A DNA stretch of 64,000 nucleotides from Phytophthora sp. 'mugwort' (Eukaryota; Oomycota; Peronosporomycetes; Peronosporales; Peronosporaceae): NCBI GenBank assembly GCA_033558025.1, contig JAUCEF010000009.1:1860001-1924000 (forward strand), read 5' to 3'. Both the position numbers and the translations under genes were made by a program. Below are positions 11,385 through 21,288 of the stretch, in pieces. Under the pieces are notes generated by a model. The model saw only the letters and a program-made list of their open reading frames with translations. It was not told where the DNA came from and did no database searches. The first letter of the stretch is position 1; each line of letters begins with the position of its first letter.

Positions 11385-13337
11385 TTATTCGTTAATGATG
11401 TAGTTGCCAGGGGTGTCGAAGCGGAATTCCTTGATCTCAAGCTGTTTGAGGCGGTAGCCGCGCATGGCATCCACCGGGTCGCTGTCAGCCGGCACCGACT
11501 CGTACTCGACACCATCGTTCTTGACCGAAAGAGACTTCACCTCCACCTTGGCACCGGAGCACGCTACGATACGCACAGCGCCGTCAAGCTCAAGCGCATT
11601 AAACGTGACGTCAATACCCTCTACGATCAACGTAGAGCGAGCACTGAGGTTAATGGCAGACGGCTTGATGAACTTCTTGGTCAACGTCGCCTGGCTAAGC
11701 GCGAAACCCGATCCGAAAACGATTTGCGGGCCTGAACAGTCCACGGGGATGTCCAGCCACGACTGCTGCTTGGTTTCGTTGGGCAGTGACACGCCCAACG
11801 CGCTCAGTTTCAAACGGTTGATAGCAAACACCTCGTGCTCAGCCGAGCTGGCGCACTGCGGCGGGATGTCGTTCCTTGCCTTGTCGCTAGCGCTGGCAGC
11901 GTCGTTCTTGCAGGGCGAATACACAACAGACGAAGGGAACTGCACAAGACCGACACCACCCTTGCCACTCTCGTTCTGATGCTCGATCTGATACTGCACA
12001 AGAAGCTTGGGGTAGTCTTGCATCATGCACTCGAGACGGGCAGGCGACTTGAAGGCGCATTTGTTCGCGTTGGAACGGAATTTAGGGTTGAATACTTCAG
12101 GCACAAACCCCTTCGACGACTCAAGCACAGGCACGTACGAATCCAGAGCAGCAACAATGCCGTTAATGTTGCCCGGGAACGGCGAAAAGCCCGTCTTGGG
12201 GTCATTCACATCGCCATCAGGGAACTCGGCCTTGGCGCGCGTGCGCAGGAACTGGTCCAGCTCATGGTATTCGACGTTGAATAACGTCGAGTGCTTGTTC
12301 GACGGCGACGTAAAGCGCACGATGCCTCCAGACGCGTCCTTGGCCTTCCGCGGCACAGTCGTGAAGGCAAATCCCCAGTTGTGCTTGACACATGCGCCCA
12401 GCATGGGCAAGGCGCCGTTCAGGATCAAATAGTTGGTGTCCTGGAGGAAGTGTACGTACTTCTTGCCCGCTTGCTGCCACTTGACCGCCAGTCCAGACGT
12501 GTGCAGCAACGTGTGCACGTCGCCGTGTCCGTGCGGCTTCATCACCAGCAGTTCGTTCTTTACGACAAGTTTGAGCTTGGGTTGTTTGCCGTCTGTGGCA
12601 GATCCGTCGATCACGTCCACACACGGCACTTTCTCCTGCTTGATGAGTACAAGCTGGTCCTCGGCCATCCCAAAGTTCTTGTGTTGCTTTAAGAAGCTCT
12701 GCGTAGCTTCGTGAGTCGAGTCCGACGTCATGATGGCCAATGGGACTTGAATCGGAGCTTTGTCCTCAGACAAGTGGGTGTTCGCGAGCGCCTGCATTGC
12801 CAAGAAGTGCTGCACGTACGCCTCGAGGTAGCTAGTGTGGGTCAGCGTCTCTACTGGAAGACGCAGCTTGATGCCCTGGTAGCCCAAACGTTCGCCAAGA
12901 CCACCAGCCACAATGACGAAGCAGCACTTGTCTAGGTTTTCGAGGCCTTTCTTCTCCAGTTCAGCGAACAGCGGCGAGTCGAGCTGCGCCACGTCCGCCA
13001 GTTCGGACGATGCCGCCGGATTCGACGGCCGCCAATCGGCCCACACGTCTTTAGCTTCCTCGTGTTCCACAGTCTCGCCACGCAGCTCGGCGTACAGCTT
13101 GGTGGCCGTGGACAGGTATCCAGCTACACCGCCCTTGTACCAGCCATCGAAGTGCAGCACCTGGTGCCACAACGGACTGTCGGCTCTGTCGGCCAGCAGC
13201 GCGAGCAGCTCCTTCTGGTCCCACGTCTGCAGCGCGCTCAGTACGCGGTCGCGCGCGTCCTGCGCCAGCGTCTGCTGGCTCTTATTGTCGTCGTTGGAGT
13301 CCTTGTAGCCCATGGCAAATTGCGTTCTGGTCGCCAT
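11385..13337 (-). CDS. USP: UDP-sugar pyrophosphorylase / UTP-sugar-1-phosphate uridylyltransferase
   Basis: The 650-residue protein should make UDP-sugars from UTP and sugar 1-phosphates in the cytosol, feeding cell-wall glucan and glycoconjugate synthesis. The nucleotide-binding signature is clear: FVIVAGGLGERLGYQGIK near residues 145-165. It is followed by MTSDSTHEATQSFLK, the uracil/sugar-site stretch LLVMKPHGHGDVHTLL, FLQDTNYLILN, and FSPFPGNINGIVAALDSY. A C-terminal beta-helix-like part follows. The motif set and length (about 600-650) favour the broad-specificity USP type over the shorter UDP-glucose pyrophosphorylase. The frame extends seven codons upstream to a GTG at 13358; the first ATG is at 13337 and is used here. 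A second in-frame ATG lies eight codons on. No intron is seen. The gene is convergent with the anoctamin-like gene. Confidence 0.88.
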   Translation of the reverse strand: MATRTQFAMGYKDSNDDNKSQQTLAQDARDRVLSALQTWDQKELLALLADRADSPLWHQVLHFDGWYKGGVAGYLSTATKLYAELRGETVEHEEAKDVWADWRPSNPAASSELADVAQLDSPLFAELEKKGLENLDKCCFVIVAGGLGERLGYQGIKLRLPVETLTHTSYLEAYVQHFLAMQALANTHLSEDKAPIQVPLAIMTSDSTHEATQSFLKQHKNFGMAEDQLVLIKQEKVPCVDVIDGSATDGKQPKLKLVVKNELLVMKPHGHGDVHTLLHTSGLAVKWQQAGKKYVHFLQDTNYLILNGALPMLGACVKHNWGFAFTTVPRKAKDASGGIVRFTSPSNKHSTLFNVEYHELDQFLRTRAKAEFPDGDVNDPKTGFSPFPGNINGIVAALDSYVPVLESSKGFVPEVFNPKFRSNANKCAFKSPARLECMMQDYPKLLVQYQIEHQNESGKGGVGLVQFPSSVVYSPCKNDAASASDKARNDIPPQCASSAEHEVFAINRLKLSALGVSLPNETKQQSWLDIPVDCSGPQIVFGSGFALSQATLTKKFIKPSAINLSARSTLIVEGIDVTFNALELDGAVRIVACSGAKVEVKSLSVKNDGVEYESVPADSDPVDAMRGYRLKQLEIKEFRFDTPGNYIINE

Positions 13338-13359
13338 CACGCTGGACGCGAGCGGCACC

Positions 13360-14990
13360 TTGAGGAGCTCCGATAGCAGCGATTGTGCCAGTCGAGTGCG
13401 GACTTAAGAGAAACACGCTTGAAGTAATGATACTCTTTTTGCATGAGTCAATAAAAAATAGGAAGGGTACATGCGGACTTTGGTGAGTGGTGTGTGGCTG
13501 TATGTCAGCAAGAACGAAGCACCTTGTGGACAGTGATTGAAGTTGAGCAAATCCCGCTGCGCGTTATAGACAACTCGCCGGTGGACAATGCAGACATTCG
13601 AAGCTTCTCTATCGGGACTGCGCCGCATAGACCGCGTCCCTGCACTCCGTTGGCGGTGGCCTTACTCTGCCTGGTGGAACATCGTCCTGTTGGTCGTGCA
13701 AAGCATGATTACGCTAAAATAGACGAATGGAAGTATTATGATGTGGCCGTGGTCAGCTGATTTTACTTCCTTGAACCTCAATCGCGCTTGCTGACGGGGA
13801 AATCTTCAGTTTACACGAGTCGTCAGCGCGTTTTGCTCACCAAGCAGTGCCACCACGCACAGTTGCTTACAAGCATCCGCTTCCATGGCGATGGCATTCA
13901 AAGCAACGGTAGTGTTGGTGTCAGAACGACTTGGCACTGGGCGCGTGTAAGCAAGGCGCGAGCGCTCGGTGTCAGCATACTACAATCCTATTGTCCCTGC
14001 AACGAACTGCGCGAGATCAGGACGTCGAGCGAAAACTCATAATCATTTGAATAATACTACCTTCTAAGAGAGCATAGAGACACCAATGTTGAAGGTGACA
14101 GATGCTTTGGTACTCTTGGTATGGATCTGATAGCAATTTTTCATAGTGAAATATTGCTTCTACACGTTTAAATGAACTAATTTAATTGCTACTGCTAAAA
14201 GATTAATTAAGTTTTGACTAGGATGTGACTGCCACAGGAAGCCCTTAAAAACGCCGTAGTCGAAGCTACAGCGTCCCTCCGCAGGTACTGACACCCGAGA
14301 AGGAAAGGGTATTCCTCACACAGCACAGTATGATATTTGCACTGCGTATATCACCAGCCGGACGGAGGGAACCAGCCAGTAGAAAGTAAAAAAGTGCAAG
14401 TCGCTACAACCAATAACAAAAAATATTTTAGACAAAAGTGTCTCTGGAACTCCTCCTCCATTCGATGCACAAGAAGGCAACAGCGCCGTCCTCGGTCCCG
14501 CAATAGGCTACGAAGACAGGCTGCTGAGAACGCGGCGAGAGAAGCCGAGGCTTCTCTGCCTTTCTCCCCCGCGCATCAAGTTCTTAAACCCCCGCCCACC
14601 AAAAATGGCAGACAAACGTCCAAGAAGCTCGGACGAAGAAACCCCAGAAGTCTCATGTGGGCCTCATATTTAACTGCGTAACCACGGTCGACGTCTCCCT
14701 CGCTCCATCCAGAAGGACGGAGCGGAAGGAAGCAAGGCTGGTAGCTGGTAAAGAGAGGCACCATACAGTTAGGGCAGATAGATAAATACCAACACAATTC
14801 TAGTGTGACTCGAACTGGTACAGTTCTCAAATGAAGGGGTTACGAGTTGAATGACTGGTCGAGCTCAAACTAGATTTTACGTGGAGTTTTCATTTTTTAC
14901 GTAAGAAAGAAAGGTAAAAATGTAAAAACTGAGTTTATGGACATTTTAGGAAAGTGTCCATCTCTATCTACGGGACGTCAAAGAGTGTCC
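13360..14990. other. Intergenic region, no supported gene
   Basis: About 1.6 kb between the pyrophosphorylase start and the exonuclease stop holds no recognisable gene. Around 14430-14690 several frames are open and one reads like a real protein (KMADKRPRSSDEETPEVSCG), but it is cut by stops, so it may be a relic of a repeat-borne gene. The stretch 14040-14230 is AT-rich. Confidence 0.45.
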
Positions 14991-14993
14991 TCT

Positions 14994-16138
14994 TTATTCG
15001 GCGTATTCTAAGATGGCGAGCTCCATGGAGTCCGGCACGGCCATGGCGCCTCGTCCAGTGCTCATCTCCTCGTCGTCGCTGTCTAGATGAGCCTTAGCAG
15101 CGGCAGGGACCGACTGGAGAGCGACGTCGTCAGTCTCCTGCTCTGGCATAGCAGGCGCCACACCCACCAGCGAGCTGCTGCTCTTGGTTGTGCGCAAATA
15201 CTTCTCCCACGCGTACTGCTCGTGCTTGTACAGCTCCAGCGTCGCGCGCGCATCTTCGACAGAGTCGTGCTGTCCAGTCTGGATCTGCTTGCCCAGCACC
15301 TCCTCCGTCAAGTGCTTCAGCGACTTCGGATACAGTTTCTGTATGGCAAATAACCAACACAACCATCACATCAGTTAGTACCTTAACAGCTGCAATTTAA
15401 TACGTCACGACGTACCGTTCCCTTTATTTTGCGACGCATATACGGACGATAGTAGGCCGTATCGCGGATCAGGTGTCTCGGGGGCGTGAACATGAGAGCT
15501 TGGAAGTCATTCTTCAATGCATGACCCACCACGATCTTGTCCTTCATCAGCTTGCCTACCTCCTTTAGGCACTGGGCAAAGGGGATAGCGTGGCGAAGCG
15601 AGCTGGCCTTAATGCCGCTGACATGCGTCCGGAAGTCGGTGACCTTCTCTACGGGCCGTACATGCTTGTCGTACAACACTTTGCCGTCGTAATCGACGAT
15701 ACTACAGCGTGCAAGCACGCTCGTCTTACCAGAGAGGCCCACGCCTACCATTTCGCAGTCCATACCGACGATACGCGTGTTATCCACCCACTCCGCGGTG
15801 CGCGCCTTCAAGCGCTTGGTCTGTTTCTCCTTCTTGACGCGTTGCTTCTGCGCCTTGACATCCAGATCGTGCTTCTTCTCGTGTGTCTTGCCGTTCTTGT
15901 GGTGTTGGTCCTTGCGCTGGATCTTGCTCTTCAGCGCCAGCCAATTCGAGTTGGCCAGTGCGATAGGTTTGGCTGCAGGAGCGGCCTTCTCCTGCGTCTT
16001 CTGCGCCGCCGATCCGCCCACTTTCTTCGGTTTCGAAGGCCTCAGCTTCTTCTTGCCATGGAGGGCCTTGCTGTCGGCCTTGCCGCTGCCCGCTTGCGCC
16101 AGAACAGAGCCCTCATTACGCTTCCTTTTGCCGCCCAT
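14994..16138 (-). CDS. REX4: REX4-type 3'-5' RNA exonuclease, two exons
   Basis: Exon 1 is 16138-15416, exon 2 is 15338-14994, with a 77-bp intron (15415-15339) that starts GTACGT, contains a TACTAAC branch-like site and ends ACAG; the splice is phase 0 and gives 355 residues. The N-terminal third is very basic, suited to nucleolar targeting. The DEDDh exonuclease domain follows: [11 protein letters not shown] (Asp and Glu), [13 protein letters not shown] (Asp), and after the splice [18 protein letters not shown] (His and Asp). This order and the [12 protein letters not shown] spacer match the REX4/REXO4 family, which acts in ribosomal RNA processing. The C-terminal 50 residues are acidic and unassigned. 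The gene is divergent from the M13 peptidase with 293 bases between the two start codons. Confidence 0.87.
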
Positions 16139-16431
16139 CGTCGGTTTTTGACTGGCGTGTGGGCGTAGGTCGCAAAATGTTTTGGTCCAATCTGTGATTT
16201 ATGTCTTCATTTAGTTAAGAGCACATAAAATAGCATCTTAGGAGTCGTGCTATTCAGTGCATTCCTTGCTGTCGCGTCGTAACTAGCGAACACGGCAAAT
16301 CCACATCTGCCGGTCCGGAAGCGGCGCCATTACTCGTGTCGTGCGCAGGCCACGTATCTCCGCCAGCCGCGCCACCGCTCCGGTCAAGTAGCTGATATCC
16401 GTACGCAGTCCGACCCCAAGTTGCACCGTCG

Positions 16432-18783
16432 ATGGAGCGCTCGATGGGTGCCAAGTGGAAGAAACTCTATGACGACGACAGCGCGCCGCCCCCTATCGAC
16501 GACGACGACGCGTCCGTGACGCCGCAGAGACCGCTGGGCGACGAGCAGCCGCTTGTGCACCATGAAGACGACCCCCTAGGCTACGCTGGACCGCCTCCTC
16601 TATTGCTACAGAAGCCTGTGGCTTCTTGGGCGGTAGGTGGCCTTGGAGCTTTGTTCCTGCTCGTAGTGGTCTTGGTGGTGCGCGGCGGCACGCTGCACGC
16701 CCCACGAGTCATCCAAGACGCTGGTCAGACGGCCGAGTGGGTGGACATGTTTCCCAGCGATGTGGCAGCGCACATGGATCGAGAGGTGGACCCTTGTGAC
16801 GACTTCTACGAGTTCAGCTGCGGGATGTGGCAGAAGCAGGTGGGGATCCCGGACGACAAGCCCAGTATCTTCCTGTCCTTCTCGACAGTGAACGACGAGA
16901 ACCAAAAGGTACTGAAGGAGCTAATGCAGCAAGGATGGCCGCTGGTCGGCGAGCTGTACGATTCGTGCATGAATTTTAGCAACACGAGCAGCACGACGGC
17001 AGACGCGGCGTCGTTGGAGGTGCTGTCGCCGATTTTGCAGCGGATTGGAGCGACTACAAGCAAGGAGGAACTGTTCCAAGTGGCTGGAGATTTGTCAAAG
17101 GCGGGGCCGGATTTCTTAACGGGACTCGGTGTCTCTGCGGATGCGAGAGCAGCTACGACGTACGCGTTGTATGCGTCGCAGACTGGGCTGTCGTTGCCTG
17201 ATCCCGAGTATTATTTGGACCAGAAGCAATTCGACGCGATCAGCGACGCGTTCCATGCGTACGTCGTGGAGCTTTTCATCCTCGCAGGTTGGGAATCAAG
17301 TACCGCAGCTTCACGAGCCTCTTCTGTCATTGGGTTTGAACAAACGCTGGCGCCGCTCTTCGTGCCGAAAGAGGATCTGCAAGACCCCGTGGCTTCGTAC
17401 AACCGCATGAGTGTGACTCAAGCTACTGACAAGTATCCATTAACGTTTGCCAATTACTTGAATGGTACGGGACTGTTGACGCGACTAGAAGCTCAGAAAT
17501 CCGATGTGATTGTCAACACTCCTGCGTTTTTCGAGCGTGTTGAGCACCTTGTGACGAGCGAGTCGGTGACGCTGGACACTCTACGAGCTGTCTTGGCGTA
17601 CCAGTACATAAGTGCTTACGCGTCGGTACTCAGTGAACCTTTTGTCCAAGCAAGCTTCTCGTTCTATGCTCGAACGCTGGGTGGCCAAAAGACGCGTTCC
17701 CCGCGATGGAAAGTGTGTCTACAGCGTGTTACCGACAATTTTCCGGATCTTGTGGGGAAGTATTTCGCCTTGTTGCGCTTCGACGCGAAGAGCGAGCAAC
17801 TTGCCAGTCAATTGGTGACGCAGCTACAAGCGTCACTGCAGCAGAATCTCGGCCGAGTGGATTGGCTGGACGGAACAACGCGCCAAGCTGCACTGGAAAA
17901 ACTGGGCAACATGACGAACCTGATTGGGCATTCCACGCAGACCGAGCATTTCCCGTATGAATTACGTGGAGATGCCCCACTCGCTGAGAATATGCAGATC
18001 ATTAAACGACATGAATTTGAACGAGTCGTGGCACGGATCGGAGGGCCGGTTGACCGCAACAAGTGGGCGATGACGAGTGCTGCGGTGAACGCCTACTACC
18101 AGCCTACGGCCAACCAGATTGTCTTTCCCGCTGGTATTCTGCAGCCTCCGTTCTTTGCTCGTGGACGGCACCCGGCACGTAACTTTGGGGCTATCGGTAG
18201 CGTCATTGGTCATGAACTTACGCATGGCTTTGACGCTTCCGGAAGATACTACGCGGGGGATGGCAATCTGCAAGACTGGTGGAGTAACGAGACAGCACAA
18301 GAGTTTTCGAAGCGTACAGATTGTCTCGTGAGCCAATACGACGGCTTTGAGGTGGCAAGTGGTGCAGATCCGGACAAGGTGTTGGGCTACGTCAATGGAA
18401 ACTACACTTTGAGCGAGAATATCGCGGATAATGGCGGAGTTAAGCTCTCTTTTGCTGCGTATCGGGAGTTTATTACCGAACAAACTCAGCAGCTGAGTAA
18501 AATGAGCGAGAGCGATGCAACAGAGCTGGAAACTCCAATGAGTCAAGCAGAGCGGAATTTACCTGCACATGCAGCGGACAAGCTTTTCTTTGTCTCGTTC
18601 GCACAGGCATTTTGCGCCAAGGCGAGTGACGCCAGCATGACCCAGCGCTTGGCCACAGATCCGCACTCACCCGAACGATGGCGTATCAATGGAGTTGCCA
18701 GCAACTCGCGTGACTTTGCGCGCGTCTTCTCGTGTCCCATTGGCTCCCGCATGAATCCGAAGACAAAGTGTCATCTCTGGTAG
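16432..18783 (+). CDS. M13-family (neprilysin/endothelin-converting enzyme-like) zinc metallopeptidase
   Basis: The 783-residue protein has a short acidic cytosolic tail, one transmembrane segment near residues 64-85 (WAVGGLGALFLLVVVLVV) and a long extracellular domain, the type II membrane layout of neprilysins. The zinc site is intact: HELTH at 594-598 with the catalytic Glu595, and ENIAD at 662-666 giving the third zinc ligand Glu662. Substrate-binding VNAYY is present and the chain ends CHLW, the typical CxxW terminus. Several cysteines expected for the ectodomain disulfides are seen (DPCDDFYEFSCGMW). Family members cleave short peptides outside the cell or in endomembranes; the substrate here is unknown. 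No intron is evident. It ends 84 bases from the stop of the convergent DHHC gene. Confidence 0.9.
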   Translation: MERSMGAKWKKLYDDDSAPPPIDDDDASVTPQRPLGDEQPLVHHEDDPLGYAGPPPLLLQKPVASWAVGGLGALFLLVVVLVVRGGTLHAPRVIQDAGQTAEWVDMFPSDVAAHMDREVDPCDDFYEFSCGMWQKQVGIPDDKPSIFLSFSTVNDENQKVLKELMQQGWPLVGELYDSCMNFSNTSSTTADAASLEVLSPILQRIGATTSKEELFQVAGDLSKAGPDFLTGLGVSADARAATTYALYASQTGLSLPDPEYYLDQKQFDAISDAFHAYVVELFILAGWESSTAASRASSVIGFEQTLAPLFVPKEDLQDPVASYNRMSVTQATDKYPLTFANYLNGTGLLTRLEAQKSDVIVNTPAFFERVEHLVTSESVTLDTLRAVLAYQYISAYASVLSEPFVQASFSFYARTLGGQKTRSPRWKVCLQRVTDNFPDLVGKYFALLRFDAKSEQLASQLVTQLQASLQQNLGRVDWLDGTTRQAALEKLGNMTNLIGHSTQTEHFPYELRGDAPLAENMQIIKRHEFERVVARIGGPVDRNKWAMTSAAVNAYYQPTANQIVFPAGILQPPFFARGRHPARNFGAIGSVIGHELTHGFDASGRYYAGDGNLQDWWSNETAQEFSKRTDCLVSQYDGFEVASGADPDKVLGYVNGNYTLSENIADNGGVKLSFAAYREFITEQTQQLSKMSESDATELETPMSQAERNLPAHAADKLFFVSFAQAFCAKASDASMTQRLATDPHSPERWRINGVASNSRDFARVFSCPIGSRMNPKTKCHLW

Positions 18784-18867
18784 CGACTAAGTGTCTCCCG
18801 AGAGTGTTTGCAGTCGGAAATCATCCGCGTCTTGTATTGATCATGAACAAAACCCCATTTTTCTGCT

Positions 18868-20760
18868 CTACACTGGAACCGAGCTGAGCTGCTCATCAAG
18901 CAGCTTAATCTTCGCTTCCGAGTCGTCAGTATCCACTGGTTCACCGCCCAGCCCCAAGCAGCGCTCGCCCACGTTGCGGATGATCCCGCGGTCGTAACTT
19001 CGGATTTCACCGCCACGTTGAAAGCGATACCGATCGGCATTGAGCAGCTCGTTGGTTGTGCGATTGCGAGCCGTGAGGTACATGTGGAAGGCCGCAAGTT
19101 GGCCGACCGGTAGCAGGAACAGCAGTAGATAGATCATGCCGATTACAGCGTAGAGACGCACCGCGTGATGATAACGCCAGAGCAAGTACAGCACGTATTC
19201 CATCCCTACGAGATCTACAGTCAGGAAAATCACGAATAGCAGAAATACAGCATAGTTGTCGCGTCCGACACAATTGTCTACAAATGGACAGCTTTTTCAA
19301 AAACAAAATCAAGTTAGGATGATTTTGTCACATAAAATATACAGGTTAAAGAAGCAGGATACGTACTGATGATCAAAGACGGGTACACAAGTCTTGCAGA
19401 TCCGACAGTGCTTGGATCGCGCTGGTCTTTGAATATGGCAAGTATGGCACAAAGGACGCTCCATGCACTCCCGCCGAGCGCGAGCACTGGCACTTTGACT
19501 GATGATGTCTTCGTCTCCGTCTTCTTCGTCTTCGTTACCAATCAGAGCCTCGGTCACCTTGTCGTATGCTACTTTATACTGGTTATTATCGTCGGACACA
19601 CTTCCAGGCTTGGTCGTTACCGTGCGGTAGAAGAAATACCACGTGACAGCATTCCACGCCAAGTGTGGCACTATCACATTGCGTCTATCCGGCATCATTG
19701 GCAAGATCAGGAACAGATAAACCAGCGCCGTGATCACTGCATTGAGCAGTGTGAAGTGGTACGGAGCTCGACTGCCCGGGTTACACCACCACGAAAACGC
19801 AGCAATGTTCCACGCTGCAACTTGGAGCTCACGCTGCTTGAGATACCGCGATACTTCGTGAAAATGCTTCAACTGCGCCAGATCTCTCGGTGTCCGTTGC
19901 TTTGCGTCCACTGCATTCACATCGGCGTCCAGCGTCTCCACCAGAAACTGAACGGTCTCCAGTTCTCCTCTCATAGCGGCAAGATGCAGCGGCGTCTGGC
20001 CAAACTTGTCCGGCGCGTCTGAGCTTACTTGGAGGTACTGGAACACCGCGACAATCTCTGTCGCTCCTTTGTACGCTGCCCAGTGTACTGCTGTGTCTCC
20101 GTCGGCGTCCACGAGCGTCACGTCCGCTCCGTTCCTCGCGCAGAAGAGCACAAGCAACGGGTGTCCGTTCTGTGCCGCCACCAGCAGCGGAGACCGATGT
20201 TTCTTTGCGTCACACGTGTTGATATCCACCCCGAGCTTGAGCACGAGCGTGCTCAACGCACTGAGATTCCCAGCAGCACAAGCCCAGTGGATGGGGTGCA
20301 GCTGCGCCTTGCCGTCCTCACTGGGCGAGTCAATGGGCGCGCCGATGGAATGCAGATAGTATAGGAACTCCCCGTTAGCCTTCTGCGCTGCCCAGTGGGC
20401 GATCGTGTGGCCTTGCGGGTCTCGTCGCCCGCGCGCCAGTTCGTCGCCATATTGCGCCACCAGCTGCACGAAATGCGCCAGGTCGTTGCGTTTAGCGCAC
20501 GCGAACATTTCCTCCAATGGGGTCATTGGCGTCTGCTCTTCGGGGAACGTTGCGGCGTGAGAATGCTGGCAGTTGGCATGGTCGTGGCCGTGGCTGTGGC
20601 CATGGTGCGTCGCGACTACTGAGGTGTTAGGGACCGTGAGAGCTGCGTTAGATGAGGAAGCTGATGAGGAAGAAGGTAAAGACGGTGGGGAGGCTGTATG
20701 AGCCGTGGAAGGCGCGTGCAACAGCGGCGAGACGTCCACCACAACGTCAGATTCGCTCAT
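18868..20760 (-). CDS. Ankyrin-repeat DHHC protein S-acyltransferase (HIP14/AKR1-like), two exons
   Basis: Exon 1 is 20760-19367 and exon 2 is 19291-18868. The 75-bp intron begins GTACGT, carries a CTAAC branch-like site and splits the second histidine codon of the DHHC motif itself, so the active site (Asp463-His464-His465-Cys466) exists only after splicing. The 605-residue product has ankyrin repeats at about residues 75-310 and hydrophobic segments before and after the cysteine-rich domain. It contains CHTCHIQRPARSKHCRICKT, then after the splice CPFVDNCVG, and a TTNE motif matching the family TTxE. It should palmitoylate proteins in Golgi or endosomal membranes. The N-terminus has a histidine run (HHGHSHGHDH) of unknown use. 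It is head-to-head with the flavin oxidoreductase, 528 bases apart. Confidence 0.9.
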
Positions 20761-20890
20761 TTTAGCCCCCGGAATAGAAATGCCCGTTGGCGTAATATGA
20801 TGATAAAGGTGTGTGGATTACATGAATGTAGCCATGTTATTAATGGGCAACTTAGATTTGTCGGTCGGTCTCACGAAATACATCATATGG

Positions 20891-20906
20891 ATACAGTATA
20901 CTGTAT
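20891..20906. repeat. Perfect 16-bp palindrome
   Basis: ATACAGTATACTGTAT is its own reverse complement. It lies in the shared upstream region of the divergent DHHC and flavin-oxidoreductase genes, next to a run of T at 20941-20951. It could be a binding site for a dimeric regulator or part of the neighbouring inverted repeat element; nothing else supports either. Confidence 0.6.
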
Positions 20907-20964
20907 ACCTCAAACTTGTAGACCCAGCAAAACTGTAACCTTTTTTTTTTTGCTGGTCTACATG

Positions 20965-21141
20965 TATTGCGTCAAACTCGCCGAAGACGCGATCAAGAAG
21001 GTGCCGTTGTGTTCCATCTAAACTCAAACCAATCGCCGCGATAGTTATTTTTTCTCATAAATTTTGATCACGTTTGCGCTACGTTTGACGTAATGCAGTC
21101 ACCAATAAATTGATCGCGTCTTCATCGAGTTTGACGCAATA
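20965..21141. repeat. Imperfect 32-bp inverted repeat with a third internal copy
   Basis: The arm at 20965-20996 is the reverse complement of 21110-21141 with only two mismatches in 32 bases. Outside the arms the similarity continues with a short gap (CATGTA-type sequence on both sides). A third, weaker copy (about 21 of 30 bases) lies at 21065-21094 in the orientation of the right arm. The unit contains the words GCGTCAAACTCG and GACGCGATCAA. It sits midway between two divergent start codons (20760 and 21289). Either a small MITE inserted here, or a bidirectional regulatory element. Confidence 0.75.
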
Positions 21142-21266
21142 TACATGAGCAGTAGGGTGGGTCATTTGACCATTTGAAATACTGTCATCTCTGGGATCCC
21201 GCAAGACGGCAAATAACCTACTCAGTTTACAATTTCCTGTCTACTGCATAAGCACAAACGTCCGAA

Positions 21267-21272
21267 TCACTC
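21267..21272 (+). promoter_or_regulatory. Possible oomycete initiator of the flavin-oxidoreductase gene
   Basis: TCACTC fits the TCAYTY initiator core and lies 17 bases before the ATG at 21289. The flanking CA-rich element is weak, so this is only a candidate. Confidence 0.3.
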
Positions 21273-21288
21273 TTAAGACTCCTCAACC

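Noticed and set aside
13338..13358. Seven-codon extension of the UDP-sugar pyrophosphorylase
   Set aside because: Begins with GTG; the first ATG is at 13337.
15590..16168. 192-codon open frame antisense to the REX4-type exonuclease
   Set aside because: Composition follows from GC-rich codons of the true gene on the other strand.
17962..18546. 194-codon open frame antisense to the M13 peptidase
   Set aside because: Overlaps the conserved zinc-binding region of the real gene.
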